Part shown: in pieces, positions 1 to 7,627 of the stretch | How the letters are laid out: every line of letters starts with the position of its first letter | Numbering within the stretch: the stretch's first letter is position 1 | DNA from: Gammaproteobacteria bacterium | GTDB taxonomy: Bacteria; Pseudomonadota; Gammaproteobacteria; JABCZS01 | Length of the DNA stretch: 48,000 nt | Direction of reading: 5' to 3' | NCBI GenBank assembly: GCA_013289085.1 | Contig: JABDAR010000006.1 | Location: forward strand, 1 to 48,000 | Translations under genes and position numbers: made by a program | The notes under the pieces: model-generated | Databases searched by the model: none | Seen by the model: the letters and a program-made list of their open reading frames with translations, nothing else | What the model was told of the DNA's origin: nothing

Positions 1-198
1 ATTTGTATTTTAGTTTTTATAGGGCGCGGGATCTTGCAAAGCATTATTATTCCATCTATTTATAGCACCCTTTGGGTATTTTCTATTTTTATGTTTGAAC
101 CAATGCCTCTAAATAGTATTGGCTTGCTCATGGTGATATGTGTGACGATGATGGTACAAGTCAGAAAAAACCTGATATTAACGAAGACTAACGATTAG
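1..198 (+). CDS. C-terminal end of a membrane protein (possibly DMT/EamA-like transporter), partial
   Basis: Frame 1 is open from the first base to a TAG at 196-198 and gives 65 residues with no start, so the gene begins outside the window. Two hydrophobic stretches are visible, separated by a short loop reading FMFEPMPLNSIG, followed by a basic tail (VQVRKN). The pattern of helix, acidic-proline loop, Ser-Ile-Gly, helix, basic tail resembles the last two helices of EamA/DMT permeases, where a G-E-P loop precedes the final segment. That family call is an inference from a short fragment; any small polytopic permease remains possible. Confidence 0.5.
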   Translation: MCILVFIGRGILQSIIIPSIYSTLWVFSIFMFEPMPLNSIGLLMVICVTMMVQVRKNLILTKTND

Positions 199-259
199 TT
201 ATCATAAAATACCGTTAGTTGTTTATTTTTTCAGCACTAGATCTATCTTGCTTTGCTTG

Positions 260-290
260 GTTACATTGTAGTAAATTAATAACATGTAAC
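260..290. repeat. Inverted repeat upstream of the LysE-type gene
   Basis: GTTACAT (260-266) is repeated inverted as ATGTAAC (284-290), separated by 17 AT-rich bases, and ends about 23 bases before the ATG. The position fits an operator for a local regulator (LysE exporters are often controlled by a LysR- or Lrp-type protein), but no regulator gene is adjacent. Only the repeat is seen; the role is inferred. Confidence 0.3.
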
Positions 291-313
291 ATATTTGATT
301 AAAAGGTGGACCT

Positions 314-907
314 ATGTCAGTCTTATTAGCCATGTTTTCATTTTCTCTAGCGATGTCTATTACGCCAGGACCTGTGAACATGATTATTTTATCATCAGCG
401 ATTAATTATGGTTTCAAGAAAACGATGCCTTATGTTGCGGGCGCAAATATAGGCTTTTTATTGTTGTTACTGGCTGTAGGGTTTGTTTTGGAGCAGTTTA
501 TTCAGGCTTACCCCATTTTTTTAAATTATCTGGCTATTGGTGGTTCGTTATATATTGTTTACATGGGTTATAAAATTGCGATCTCAAAGCCCACAATAGA
601 AATTAAAGAGATTAATATCCCTAAATTTCATGAAGGTTTTTTATTGCAATGGTTAAATCCTAAAGCATGGATTGCAGCCGTATCAGGTATTTCAATCTTT
701 GCAAGCGTAGACAGTTATGGACCGCTATTAATATTCATTACTATATATTTTTTTGTGTGTTACGCGAGCCTTTTGATTTGGGCATTCGTAGGCGATAAAG
801 TATCTATTTTATTAAACAATCCTTTTCGCCTACGTATAGTTAATATTGCCATGGGATTATTGTTGATCATAACCGCACTTTATTTATGTTACTCTCACTT
901 TACGTAA
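314..907 (+). CDS. LysE/RhtB family amino-acid exporter
   Basis: This 197-residue inner-membrane protein opens with hydrophobic segment 1 and the family signature TPGPVNMIILSSAINYG (about residues 17-33), followed by about five more membrane segments. Length and topology fit LysE/RhtB exporters, which expel amino acids or related metabolites using the proton gradient. A conserved-looking WLNPKAWIAA stretch lies in the middle (about residues 113-122). AGGTGG sits 7 bases before the ATG and supports the start. The gene converges on the Bcr/CflA gene and their last 24 bases overlap, so no separate terminator is seen. The substrate cannot be told from sequence. Confidence 0.88.
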   Translation: MSVLLAMFSFSLAMSITPGPVNMIILSSAINYGFKKTMPYVAGANIGFLLLLLAVGFVLEQFIQAYPIFLNYLAIGGSLYIVYMGYKIAISKPTIEIKEINIPKFHEGFLLQWLNPKAWIAAVSGISIFASVDSYGPLLIFITIYFFVCYASLLIWAFVGDKVSILLNNPFRLRIVNIAMGLLLIITALYLCYSHFT

Positions 908-2068
908 GCCATACAATCCAAACACCAAGCCCATCCAAATGATGCCTGATATTGCAATGGGCCACAAAGTATTATTAAAAAATAATCCAGCAATATATAA
1001 AGCTAATCCCGCTAATGCCATTTCTAATAGATACAATACGGCGCTTGCGCAACCTACGTGCTGTGTAATTACGCTTAAGCTGCGACTGGATGCATTACTA
1101 ATAACCAAGGCTAAGCCGAAGGCGCCTGGATAAAAGAATAATTGGATGAGCCACGCTTGCTGTATATTTAACCAGGCAGCAAAACAGATTAATAATACAC
1201 TGATAACTTTTAATAAAATCCCACTGAATAATAAACGATCAACGCCATAAGTCATGACGTAACGTTGATTAAACAAAGTCCCTAAAACAAAGATAAACAC
1301 GCTGCTACCAAAATAAATACCGTAATGATGGCTTGGCACATTTAACGTTTGAATATATAAAAATGGTAAATTGCCCATTTCTATCCAGAGCTGCGCTATG
1401 GTTAACGCTAATAATAAAGCATTTAATACAAACGCGGGAATTTTAACAATTTCTAGATAGTTTGTTAAAATCGGTTTGATAGAAAATGTTTTTTTACTGC
1501 TGGTATATAAAGTTTCTGGCATCGCGTAAAAAAACAACAGCACTAATAATGCACCGCAGACGACTAGAAAACCAAAAGTTGCGCGCCAATCAAAATACAT
1601 CCCTATATAACCGCCAATAATCGGTGCAATGCCGGGGGATACTGCAATCACCATCCCCATCATTGACATAATTTTAGCTAATTTTTCTGCTTGATATAAA
1701 TCGCGAATTGCTGCAGTGCCGACAACTAACACTATGCCACCCCCTAGACCTTGCAACAAACGTGCAATGAGTAAAATATCTACAGAAGGCGCAAGGGTGC
1801 AAAAAATACCAGCGATTAAAAATAATAACAAACCAGAAAGCAACATGTTACGCCGACCTAAAGTGTCAGATAAAGGTCCCGCTAATAAACCAGCGGTCGC
1901 GAGTCCAAATAAATTTACACTTAAAGTTAACTGCAATAGACTTTCGGTGGTGTTAAACTCTCGCATCACCGCCGGTAGATTAGGCAAATACATATCAGTT
2001 GCCATTTCAATTAAAGCGATAGACGCAATAATAAAAGCAGGCACGTAATAAAAACGTTGATTATTCAT
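884..2068 (-). CDS. Bcr/CflA family multidrug efflux MFS transporter
   Basis: This 394-residue protein has twelve predicted membrane helices. Helix 1 carries ATDMYLPNLPAV, the Bcr/CflA hallmark, and motif A reads GPLSDTLGRRNML between helices 2 and 3 (about residues 63-75). A motif-C-like stretch (AVSPGIAPIIGGYIG) lies in helix 5. Family members export drugs such as bicyclomycin or chloramphenicol, or sulfonamides, by proton antiport. I place the start at the ATG of MNNQRF because GGAG lies 9 bases upstream; the longer TTG start 15 bases further out has no ribosome binding site. The 3' end overlaps the LysE-type gene tail to tail. Confidence 0.9.
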   Translation of the reverse strand: MNNQRFYYVPAFIIASIALIEMATDMYLPNLPAVMREFNTTESLLQLTLSVNLFGLATAGLLAGPLSDTLGRRNMLLSGLLLFLIAGIFCTLAPSVDILLIARLLQGLGGGIVLVVGTAAIRDLYQAEKLAKIMSMMGMVIAVSPGIAPIIGGYIGMYFDWRATFGFLVVCGALLVLLFFYAMPETLYTSSKKTFSIKPILTNYLEIVKIPAFVLNALLLALTIAQLWIEMGNLPFLYIQTLNVPSHHYGIYFGSSVFIFVLGTLFNQRYVMTYGVDRLLFSGILLKVISVLLICFAAWLNIQQAWLIQLFFYPGAFGLALVISNASSRSLSVITQHVGCASAVLYLLEMALAGLALYIAGLFFNNTLWPIAISGIIWMGLVFGLYGLRKVRVT

Positions 2069-2112
2069 GATAATACACTCCAATAACAGATATTTTAATA
2101 TATGTTAAATGG

Positions 2113-2125
2113 CAAAAGGCTTTTG
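2113..2125. promoter_or_regulatory. 13-bp perfect palindrome in the MFS upstream region
   Basis: CAAAAGGCTTTTG is a perfect palindrome around a central G, 45 bases upstream of the MFS start, inside an AT-rich stretch that would hold its promoter. It could be an operator for a small repressor. No regulator is encoded nearby, so this is only a candidate. Confidence 0.25.
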
Positions 2126-2216
2126 TCATTCAACACAGGGTCAAGCCGAACGTCTGTATTGTGAGTGCACTGTGGTAGGCATAATGGCTCTATTGTAGTT
2201 GATGAACTTATTTAAG

Positions 2217-3266
2217 TCAATGGATCCCCGCCTGCGCGGGGATGACGGCAAGCACCTTATTCACAAACTCTGATTTAGCTTCGGTATATTGTTCGCGATC
2301 ATATTTATATTTTTTGGCTAAATTTATTTTTAATTCAGCATATTCACGGGCTGTTTCTGGATGTAAAATTAAATAATCTCTAACGTTTATTTTATTTATC
2401 CAATGTGGAGAGTTTGGTTCTACTATATGAATATGGTGAGTGCGCTTTGTGCCATAGGGTGGCATGCCTTTTACAAAAAACAAACGCGTGGGATCAGGAT
2501 TCTCTGCCCAATAAACATATTCATGGGATTTAAGAATATCAATAGCAATGGCTTTGAAAACACTCAGTGCATCTACTGCAATTTGAATATCTATAATGGG
2601 CTTTGCAAGCATGCCAGGTATTGCAGTACTGCCGACATGTTGAATATCGATAATATGTGACTTTGGTAAAATTTGAGAAAGTTTTTTAATTTCATGTTCA
2701 GCTTGGATGGGCCAATCATCATCATAATCTACAAGAGTCACCAAATCATTGCGATAAATTTCAAAATAATCGACTTGATGGCCGCGATATTCTGTTTTGC
2801 CCATATCCATCATGCCGGCTTTTTCTAGTACGCGTCGCGAACGTATGTTTTCAGGAAACACAAATCCCACTAATTTATCATTGGGTAAATTTTCAAAGCC
2901 CCAATGGATTAAGGCCCGTGCTAATTCTGTAGCATAACCTCTGCCCCAAAATTTTTTGTGTAAGCGATAAGCGACTTCAATTTCAGATTGTTCTTCATTA
3001 AATCCCAAATGAAATAATCCTGCTTGTCCGACAAACTCGCCGGTATTTTTTTCAAATACCGAGCAAAATCCAAAACCATATTTTTTTTGATATTCAATCG
3101 AGATTTTTAAAAATCGTTCTACTTCTGGTGCAGGTTGCGGCTGTCCATTATTATTGCCAATAAAGCGCATCACATCCGGATCTGCGCGCAAAGCAATTAA
3201 ATCCGCTAAATGCGAAGGTTCAGGTTCTTTTAAAATTAAGTGTTCGGTTTCAAGAAAAATAGTCAT
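2217..3266 (-). CDS. GNAT acetyltransferase fused to a GrpB (UPF0157) domain
   Basis: This is a 349-residue two-domain protein. Residues 1 to about 170 are a RimJ/RimL-type GNAT domain: acetyl-CoA loop GRGYATELARALI, then NIRSRRVLEKAGM, both typical of that fold. Residues about 175-340 are a GrpB/UPF0157 domain with HVGSTAIPGMLAKPIIDIQI, a nucleotidyltransferase-fold signature. GNAT enzymes acetylate amines of proteins, drugs or metabolites; the GrpB role is poorly defined. I chose the ATG of MTIFLETEHL because it matches the usual GNAT beginning; the ATG 45 bases upstream lies inside a strong hairpin. No clear ribosome binding site is visible. The last residues (VIPAQAGIH) come from a repeat element. 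Confidence 0.85.
   Translation of the reverse strand: MTIFLETEHLILKEPEPSHLADLIALRADPDVMRFIGNNNGQPQPAPEVERFLKISIEYQKKYGFGFCSVFEKNTGEFVGQAGLFHLGFNEEQSEIEVAYRLHKKFWGRGYATELARALIHWGFENLPNDKLVGFVFPENIRSRRVLEKAGMMDMGKTEYRGHQVDYFEIYRNDLVTLVDYDDDWPIQAEHEIKKLSQILPKSHIIDIQHVGSTAIPGMLAKPIIDIQIAVDALSVFKAIAIDILKSHEYVYWAENPDPTRLFFVKGMPPYGTKRTHHIHIVEPNSPHWINKINVRDYLILHPETAREYAELKINLAKKYKYDREQYTEAKSEFVNKVLAVIPAQAGIH
2224..2243. repeat. REP-like GC-rich palindrome that encodes the end of the GNAT-GrpB protein
   Basis: ATCCCCGC (2224-2231) and GCGGGGAT (2236-2243) form an 8-bp GC-only-core stem with a 4-base loop, in an otherwise AT-rich region. Read on the minus strand it encodes VIPAQAGI, the peptide commonly produced where this type of dispersed extragenic palindrome runs into a coding region. 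It probably also acts as an mRNA 3' end structure. No second exact copy was noticed in this window. Confidence 0.65.
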
Positions 3267-3282
3267 GATGTGCAGAAGAGTA

Positions 3283-3322
3283 ACACAGACGCGATGACTA
3301 AGGTATAGCATCGCGTCTGTGT
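3283..3322. terminator. 14-bp inverted repeat between the TP-repeat gene and GNAT-GrpB
   Basis: ACACAGACGCGATG (3283-3296) pairs perfectly with CATCGCGTCTGTGT (3309-3322) across a 12-base loop. It begins 4 bases after the stop of the TP-repeat gene (minus strand) and ends 17 bases before the GNAT-GrpB start, so it most likely ends the upstream transcript. The run following it on the minus strand is only moderately T-rich (TTACTCTTCT). Confidence 0.5.
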
Positions 3323-3326
3323 GATT

Positions 3327-3770
3327 TTATTTAGAATTATTTACACTGCCGTAATTATTAACCGGAGTTTCAAAAAAAGTACTATCCTCCCCTAAATCGC
3401 TACCTTTTTCATGATCGGTGCGAGTAGTTCTTTTCTTTTTGTGTTTAATCACTGACGCATCATCATTTGTATTGCTGCCCCAATTACGAAAACAGCAATT
3501 TGAGCTTGAGCTTGAATTTGAATTTGAAGGTGTAGGTGTAGGTGTGGGTGTGGGTGTGGGTGTATCGGAAGAACAATCTGTATTTGCAAGCACACCGCCA
3601 GTTATTCCTAAACAACAAAGAACTGCTGGCCAGCCGAAAGCTGCTGATGCAGGCCAACCTAATGCTGTCGCAATCTGACGTCCTATTTCCAGAGTGCAGA
3701 ATCCGCCAAAACCACAGAAAGTTCCACTGATTATAGCGTCAATTGTTGCTTTTTCTGTTACTCTGGGCAT
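3327..3770 (-). CDS. Hypothetical protein: Gly/Ala/Cys-rich hydrophobic N-terminus, TP-repeat linker, basic tail
   Basis: No family recognised in this 147-residue protein. Residues 10-65 are hydrophobic and rich in Gly, Ala, Trp-Pro and Cys (FCGFGGFC, GWPASAAFGWPAVLCC), suggesting two short membrane-associating helices. Then comes TP repeated six times, an Asn/Ser-rich stretch ending NCC, and a charged tail with KHKKKR. GAGG lies 5 bases before the ATG. The six Cys in the first 65 residues could form disulfides. It may be a small membrane or exported protein, or a bacteriocin- or effector-like peptide; nothing decides. The repeats are encoded by in-frame hexanucleotides, so allele length can vary. 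Confidence 0.6.
   Translation of the reverse strand: MPRVTEKATIDAIISGTFCGFGGFCTLEIGRQIATALGWPASAAFGWPAVLCCLGITGGVLANTDCSSDTPTPTPTPTPTPSNSNSSSSSNCCFRNWGSNTNDDASVIKHKKKRTTRTDHEKGSDLGEDSTFFETPVNNYGSVNNSK
3502..3564. repeat. Two adjacent hexanucleotide tandem arrays inside the TP-repeat gene
   Basis: On the plus strand GAGCTT x2 then GAATTT x2 (3502-3525) is followed, after GAA, by GGTGTA x2, GGTGTG x3 and GGTGTA x1 (3529-3564). On the coding minus strand these give the Ser/Asn-rich run and the six TP dipeptides. Because the unit is six bases, slippage changes length by two residues without breaking the frame. Confidence 0.85.
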
Positions 3771-3857
3771 ATTATCCTCGCTAAAAAAATTAAATTATAT
3801 TGTGTACTCTAACTTATTTTTAAATTATAAGTCAAGTACTTATTTAATTTTTGGGAA

Positions 3858-3888
3858 CTACCTCCCGCGGACGAGCCGCGGGAGGTAG
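3858..3888. repeat. REP-like hairpin downstream of pnp
   Basis: CTACCTCCCGCGG (3858-3870) and CCGCGGGAGGTAG (3876-3888) pair perfectly over 13 bp around a 5-base loop. It lies 28 bases beyond the pnp stop, so it probably protects or ends the operon transcript. No run of T follows on the minus strand, so it looks more like a dispersed GC-rich palindrome than a classical terminator. Confidence 0.6.
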
Positions 3889-3916
3889 GGAAGAACACGC
3901 TGGCATAAACCTTAAG

Positions 3917-5986
3917 TTATTCGGCTGCTGCTTTCATGCTGAGGCGAACACGACCTTGGCGGTCGATTTCTAGGACTTTTACTTTTACTTTTTGGCCTTC
4001 TGATAATACATCAGCGACGTTATTGACACGTTCATTGCTGATTTCAGAGACATGGACTAAACCATCGCGGCCGGGAAGGAAGTTTACAAAAGCACCGAAA
4101 TCTACGATTTTTACGACTGTGCCGTCATAAAGTGCGCCGACTTCTGCTTCTGCAGTTAATTCTTTAATCCGTTGAATTGCGGCTTCACTGGCTTTACCAT
4201 CTACTGCAGCCACTTTTACTGTGCCATCATCTGCAATATCAATACTAGTGCCGGTTTCTTCGGTTAGGGCACGAATAGTGACGCCGCCTTTACCAATTAA
4301 ATCACGAATTTTATCGGGATGAATTTTGATAATGGTAATGCGTGGCGCAAATAAAGACACATCTTCACGAGATTGCGTCATGGTTTTTGCCATTTCACCT
4401 AAAATATGTAAACGCGCTTGTTTGGCTTGTTCCAAGGCGACATGCATAATTTCACGATTAATACCTTCAATCTTAATATCCATTTGCAAAGCAGTGATAC
4501 CCTCATGTGTGCCTGCGACTTTAAAGTCCATATCACCTAAATGATCTTCATCACCTAAAATATCAGTGAGCACTTGATAAGCATGAGGTTCTTTAATTAA
4601 ACCCATGGCAATACCGGCAACAGGTGCTTTAATCGGCACACCGGCATCCATCATGGCTAATGTTGCTGCGCAAACGCTCGCCATTGAACTCGAACCATTG
4701 GATTCAGTAATTTCAGATACAACACGCATCACATAAGGAAATTGTTCAATCGTTGGAATAACGGCTTGTACGCCGCGTTTTGCCAAACGACCATGACCAA
4801 TTTCACGACGTTTTGGCGCGCCAACTTGACCACATTCACCCACAGAATAAGGGGGGAAATTGTAATGAAATATAAAGCGATCGGTTTGGTCACCTATTAA
4901 TGCATCAATACTTTGTGCATCACGTTCTGTCCCTAAAGTAGCAACCGCTAAAGCTTGAGTTTCACCACGCGTAAATAATGCAGAACCATGAACGCGCGGC
5001 AATACACCTACACGGGTGTTAATTGGACGTACTGTTTTAGTATCACGACCATCGATACGTGGCTCTCCACGTAAAATACTGTTACGCACAAGATCACGTT
5101 CAATAGTATCAAATAATCCAATCAGTGTTTGTGCATTGGTTTCTTCTGTAACAAAAGCTGATAATACTTTATCACGGCTGGCAGCAATTGCAGCTCTACG
5201 CTGTGCTTTTTCTTTAATTTGATAAGCTTGTTGTAATTCAGTTTGTGCTAAATCTTTTACTTTGGTTAATAATGCTTCATCACGAACCGGAGCCTGCCAA
5301 TTCCAGCGGGTTTTCCCAGCGTCGCGGGCAAATTCAGCAATGGCTTTAATCGCAGTTTGCATTTGATCAAAACCAAACATTACCGCACCTAACATCACAT
5401 CTTCAGATAATTCTTTAGCTTCAGATTCCACCATTAATACAGCGTGTGCAGTTCCAGCCACCACTAAATCTAATTCTGAGCTCGCTAATTCATCCAAATT
5501 TGGGTTTAATAAATATTCACCATTTTTATAACCTACGCGGGCAGCGCCTAATGGTCCATTGAAAGGAATACCAGAAATCGCAAGTGCCGCAGAAGTACCC
5601 AGCATTGCAACAATATCAGGATCCACTTCCGGATTAACTGACATCACTGTTGCCACTACTTGCACTTCATTCATAAAGCCATCTGGGAACAGCGGACGAA
5701 TCGGTCTATCAATTAAACGTGAGGTCAAAGTTTCTTTTTCACTCGGGCGCGCTTCACGACGGAAATAATTGCCTGGCACTCGGCCAGCAGCATAAGTACG
5801 TTCCATATAATTCACAGTTAAAGGGAAGAAGTCTGCATTGGGGTTGGCATTTTCCATACCCACAACTGTTACTAAAACAGTCGTACTATCCACATCAATT
5901 AACACTGCGCCTGTCGCTTGTCTTGCAATCTCATGCGTTTGCAAGGTAACGTTATTTTTCCCATATTGAAACTTGAGTTCGTTCAC
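3917..5986 (-). CDS. pnp: Polyribonucleotide nucleotidyltransferase (PNPase)
   Basis: This phosphorolytic 3'-5' exoribonuclease is a trimer and a partner of the RNA degradosome. Its 689 residues contain two RNase PH-like domains (about 10-215 and 310-520, with [13 protein letters not shown] and [19 protein letters not shown]), a KH domain ([19 protein letters not shown], about 560-580) and an S1 domain ([19 protein letters not shown], about 635-653), then a very short tail. It is slightly shorter than the E. coli enzyme but complete. It is last in the rimP-to-pnp operon, 38 bases after rpsO. E. coli pnp is autoregulated through an RNase III hairpin in that gap; no strong hairpin is seen here. 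Confidence 0.98.
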   Translation of the reverse strand: MNELKFQYGKNNVTLQTHEIARQATGAVLIDVDSTTVLVTVVGMENANPNADFFPLTVNYMERTYAAGRVPGNYFRREARPSEKETLTSRLIDRPIRPLFPDGFMNEVQVVATVMSVNPEVDPDIVAMLGTSAALAISGIPFNGPLGAARVGYKNGEYLLNPNLDELASSELDLVVAGTAHAVLMVESEAKELSEDVMLGAVMFGFDQMQTAIKAIAEFARDAGKTRWNWQAPVRDEALLTKVKDLAQTELQQAYQIKEKAQRRAAIAASRDKVLSAFVTEETNAQTLIGLFDTIERDLVRNSILRGEPRIDGRDTKTVRPINTRVGVLPRVHGSALFTRGETQALAVATLGTERDAQSIDALIGDQTDRFIFHYNFPPYSVGECGQVGAPKRREIGHGRLAKRGVQAVIPTIEQFPYVMRVVSEITESNGSSSMASVCAATLAMMDAGVPIKAPVAGIAMGLIKEPHAYQVLTDILGDEDHLGDMDFKVAGTHEGITALQMDIKIEGINREIMHVALEQAKQARLHILGEMAKTMTQSREDVSLFAPRITIIKIHPDKIRDLIGKGGVTIRALTEETGTSIDIADDGTVKVAAVDGKASEAAIQRIKELTAEAEVGALYDGTVVKIVDFGAFVNFLPGRDGLVHVSEISNERVNNVADVLSEGQKVKVKVLEIDRQGRVRLSMKAAAE

Positions 5987-6024
5987 ACACGTATCCTTAA
6001 TTTTATTTTTTAAACCAAAAGTAT

Positions 6025-6294
6025 TTAACCGCGGATCCCTAAACGTTCAATCAAAGTGACATAACGTTCATAGCCGGTACGCTTCAAGTATTTTAATAAT
6101 AACTTGCGCTGACTCACCAGTTTTAATAAACCATGCCGAGAATGTTTATCTTGGCGCTTAATTTTTAAATGATCAGTTAAGCGGCTAATGCGCGCTGACA
6201 ACAAGGCCACCTGCACTTCCACTGAACCAGTATCATTTTCACCACGTTGGTACTGACCAACCAACTCTGCTTTTTGTATTGCCGTTAAAGACAT
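6025..6294 (-). CDS. rpsO: 30S ribosomal protein S15
   Basis: At 89 residues this is exactly the usual length. It carries the S15 core: [36 protein letters not shown] and [16 protein letters not shown], the segments that bind the 16S rRNA central three-way junction. Strong purine-rich AGGAGG, complementary to TCCTCC at 6301-6305, precedes the start. Position between truB and pnp matches E. coli. In E. coli S15 represses its own translation by binding its leader; the 50-base spacer after truB is long enough to hold a leader but I cannot show the fold. Confidence 0.98.
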   Translation of the reverse strand: MSLTAIQKAELVGQYQRGENDTGSVEVQVALLSARISRLTDHLKIKRQDKHSRHGLLKLVSQRKLLLKYLKRTGYERYVTLIERLGIRG

Positions 6295-6344
6295 TAAAAT
6301 CCTCCTTACAAAATAACCACGCTATTCTACCACTAAACAAAGAC

Positions 6345-7265
6345 CTAAGCCACCAGGGACTTAGCTCGCAATAAACGACTCGGGGCAATTCTACCATCAG
6401 GCTGAACTTCACCCATCCCAAAAAACTGGTCATTATAATACATTTGAACCCACTTTTGTTGCCCCAAAACCGTTGGCAAAGAAACTGCTTGTCCCTGCTG
6501 CAAATAATGGGCAGCGGTTCTTTGTAAAATCACTATAGGGAAACCTTGTAAAGCTGTGCTTAAATCGATTAAACAGGCGTCTAATTGATCCATCTCTAAA
6601 TTTTCTAGAGTGGGCAAATCATACATTTTAAGCTCACTTAAGCCCGCAATAGAGCTGCGCCGTAATTGGCTTACATAAGCACCACAGCCAAGCTTATCGC
6701 CCAAATCTTCTACTAAGGTACGAATATAAGTGCCTTTACTGCATGAAATGCGCATTTTTAATTCATAATTGGCATAATCCAAAATTTCGAGAACTTCAAT
6801 AGTGACCTGTCTACTAGGTCTTTCAATCGTAATGCCTTTGCGAGCTAATTTATACAGCACTTGTCCATTGACCTTAAGCGCTGAATACATAGAAGGCACT
6901 TGCGAAATAAGACCACGAAATGACATACAGGCTTCATTCAATACATCCATTGAAAATTCAGGCACAGGGTTATCGGCAATAATCTCGCCTTCAGCATCCC
7001 CGGTTGTGGTTTTTTGCCCCAAACGTGCAGTAACTTCATAAGTTTTATTCGCTTCTAGCAAAAACTGTGAAAATTTTGTAGTCTGCCCAAAACAAATAGG
7101 TAACATGCCACTTGCTAATGGATCTAAACTTCCCGTATGGCCTGCTTTTTCAGCATTAAATAATCGTTTGACGATTTGCAGGGCTGCATTAGAAGTTAAC
7201 TCAAGTGGTTTATCAAGTAATAAAATACCATTCAATGCACGTCTTGGTTTTTTTTGTAATGACAT
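6345..7265 (-). CDS. truB: tRNA pseudouridine-55 synthase
   Basis: TruB converts U55 of the T-loop of tRNAs to pseudouridine. The 306-residue protein starts with the conserved NGILLLDKPLELTSN and contains HTGSLDPLASGMLPICFGQTT, in which Asp48 is the catalytic residue. It continues with TYEVTARLGQKTTTGDAEGE and CSKGTYIRTLVEDLG, all TruB hallmarks, and a C-terminal PUA-like part. Its ATG shares one base with the rbfA stop (TAATG), so translation is probably coupled to rbfA. Confidence 0.97.
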   Translation of the reverse strand: MSLQKKPRRALNGILLLDKPLELTSNAALQIVKRLFNAEKAGHTGSLDPLASGMLPICFGQTTKFSQFLLEANKTYEVTARLGQKTTTGDAEGEIIADNPVPEFSMDVLNEACMSFRGLISQVPSMYSALKVNGQVLYKLARKGITIERPSRQVTIEVLEILDYANYELKMRISCSKGTYIRTLVEDLGDKLGCGAYVSQLRRSSIAGLSELKMYDLPTLENLEMDQLDACLIDLSTALQGFPIVILQRTAAHYLQQGQAVSLPTVLGQQKWVQMYYNDQFFGMGEVQPDGRIAPSRLLRAKSLVA

Positions 7266-7627
7266 TAATTTTTTCCCTTCAACAACGAATCAATTCGCAG
7301 CGCTTCTAATAGTTTTGTATCATAATGAAAATATAATTTTGGCGTGCGACGTAAATCCACTTCTTGTGCTAATACATAACGTAAATGCTTTTGCGCTTTG
7401 TTTAATAATTTGCACAACGTTTTCCCACCATCAAGTTCAGCTTCTTTATTCAAACTGCTCGTAAAATAAACTTTCGCTTCGGATAAATCCGGTGTAACTT
7501 GCACATAGGTGATATTAATAAATGCAAGCCTAGGATCGGCAATTTCTTTATGTAAAATCATCGCCAAATGTCTTGCGATGGTTTTATTAATGCGATCCAG
7601 ACGGCTGAACTCACTTGATTTATGCAT
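7265..7627 (-). CDS. rbfA: Ribosome-binding factor A
   Basis: RbfA helps mature the 16S rRNA 5' end in the small subunit and is needed for growth in the cold. The 120-residue protein has the compact KH-like fold pattern: RLDRINKTIARHLAMILHKEI at the start and DPRLAFINITYVQVTPDLSEAKVYF-type strands, then LRYVLAQEVDLRRTPKLYFHYD. Its start overlaps the infB stop by one base and its stop overlaps the truB start by one base, which makes strict translational coupling likely. Confidence 0.96.
   Translation of the reverse strand: MHKSSEFSRLDRINKTIARHLAMILHKEIADPRLAFINITYVQVTPDLSEAKVYFTSSLNKEAELDGGKTLCKLLNKAQKHLRYVLAQEVDLRRTPKLYFHYDTKLLEALRIDSLLKGKN

Noticed and set aside
3418-3678. Plus-strand frame with Val-Gly repeats
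   Set aside because: Antisense of the TP-repeat gene; the hexamer array makes any frame look repetitive. The minus-strand gene has the better ribosome binding site.
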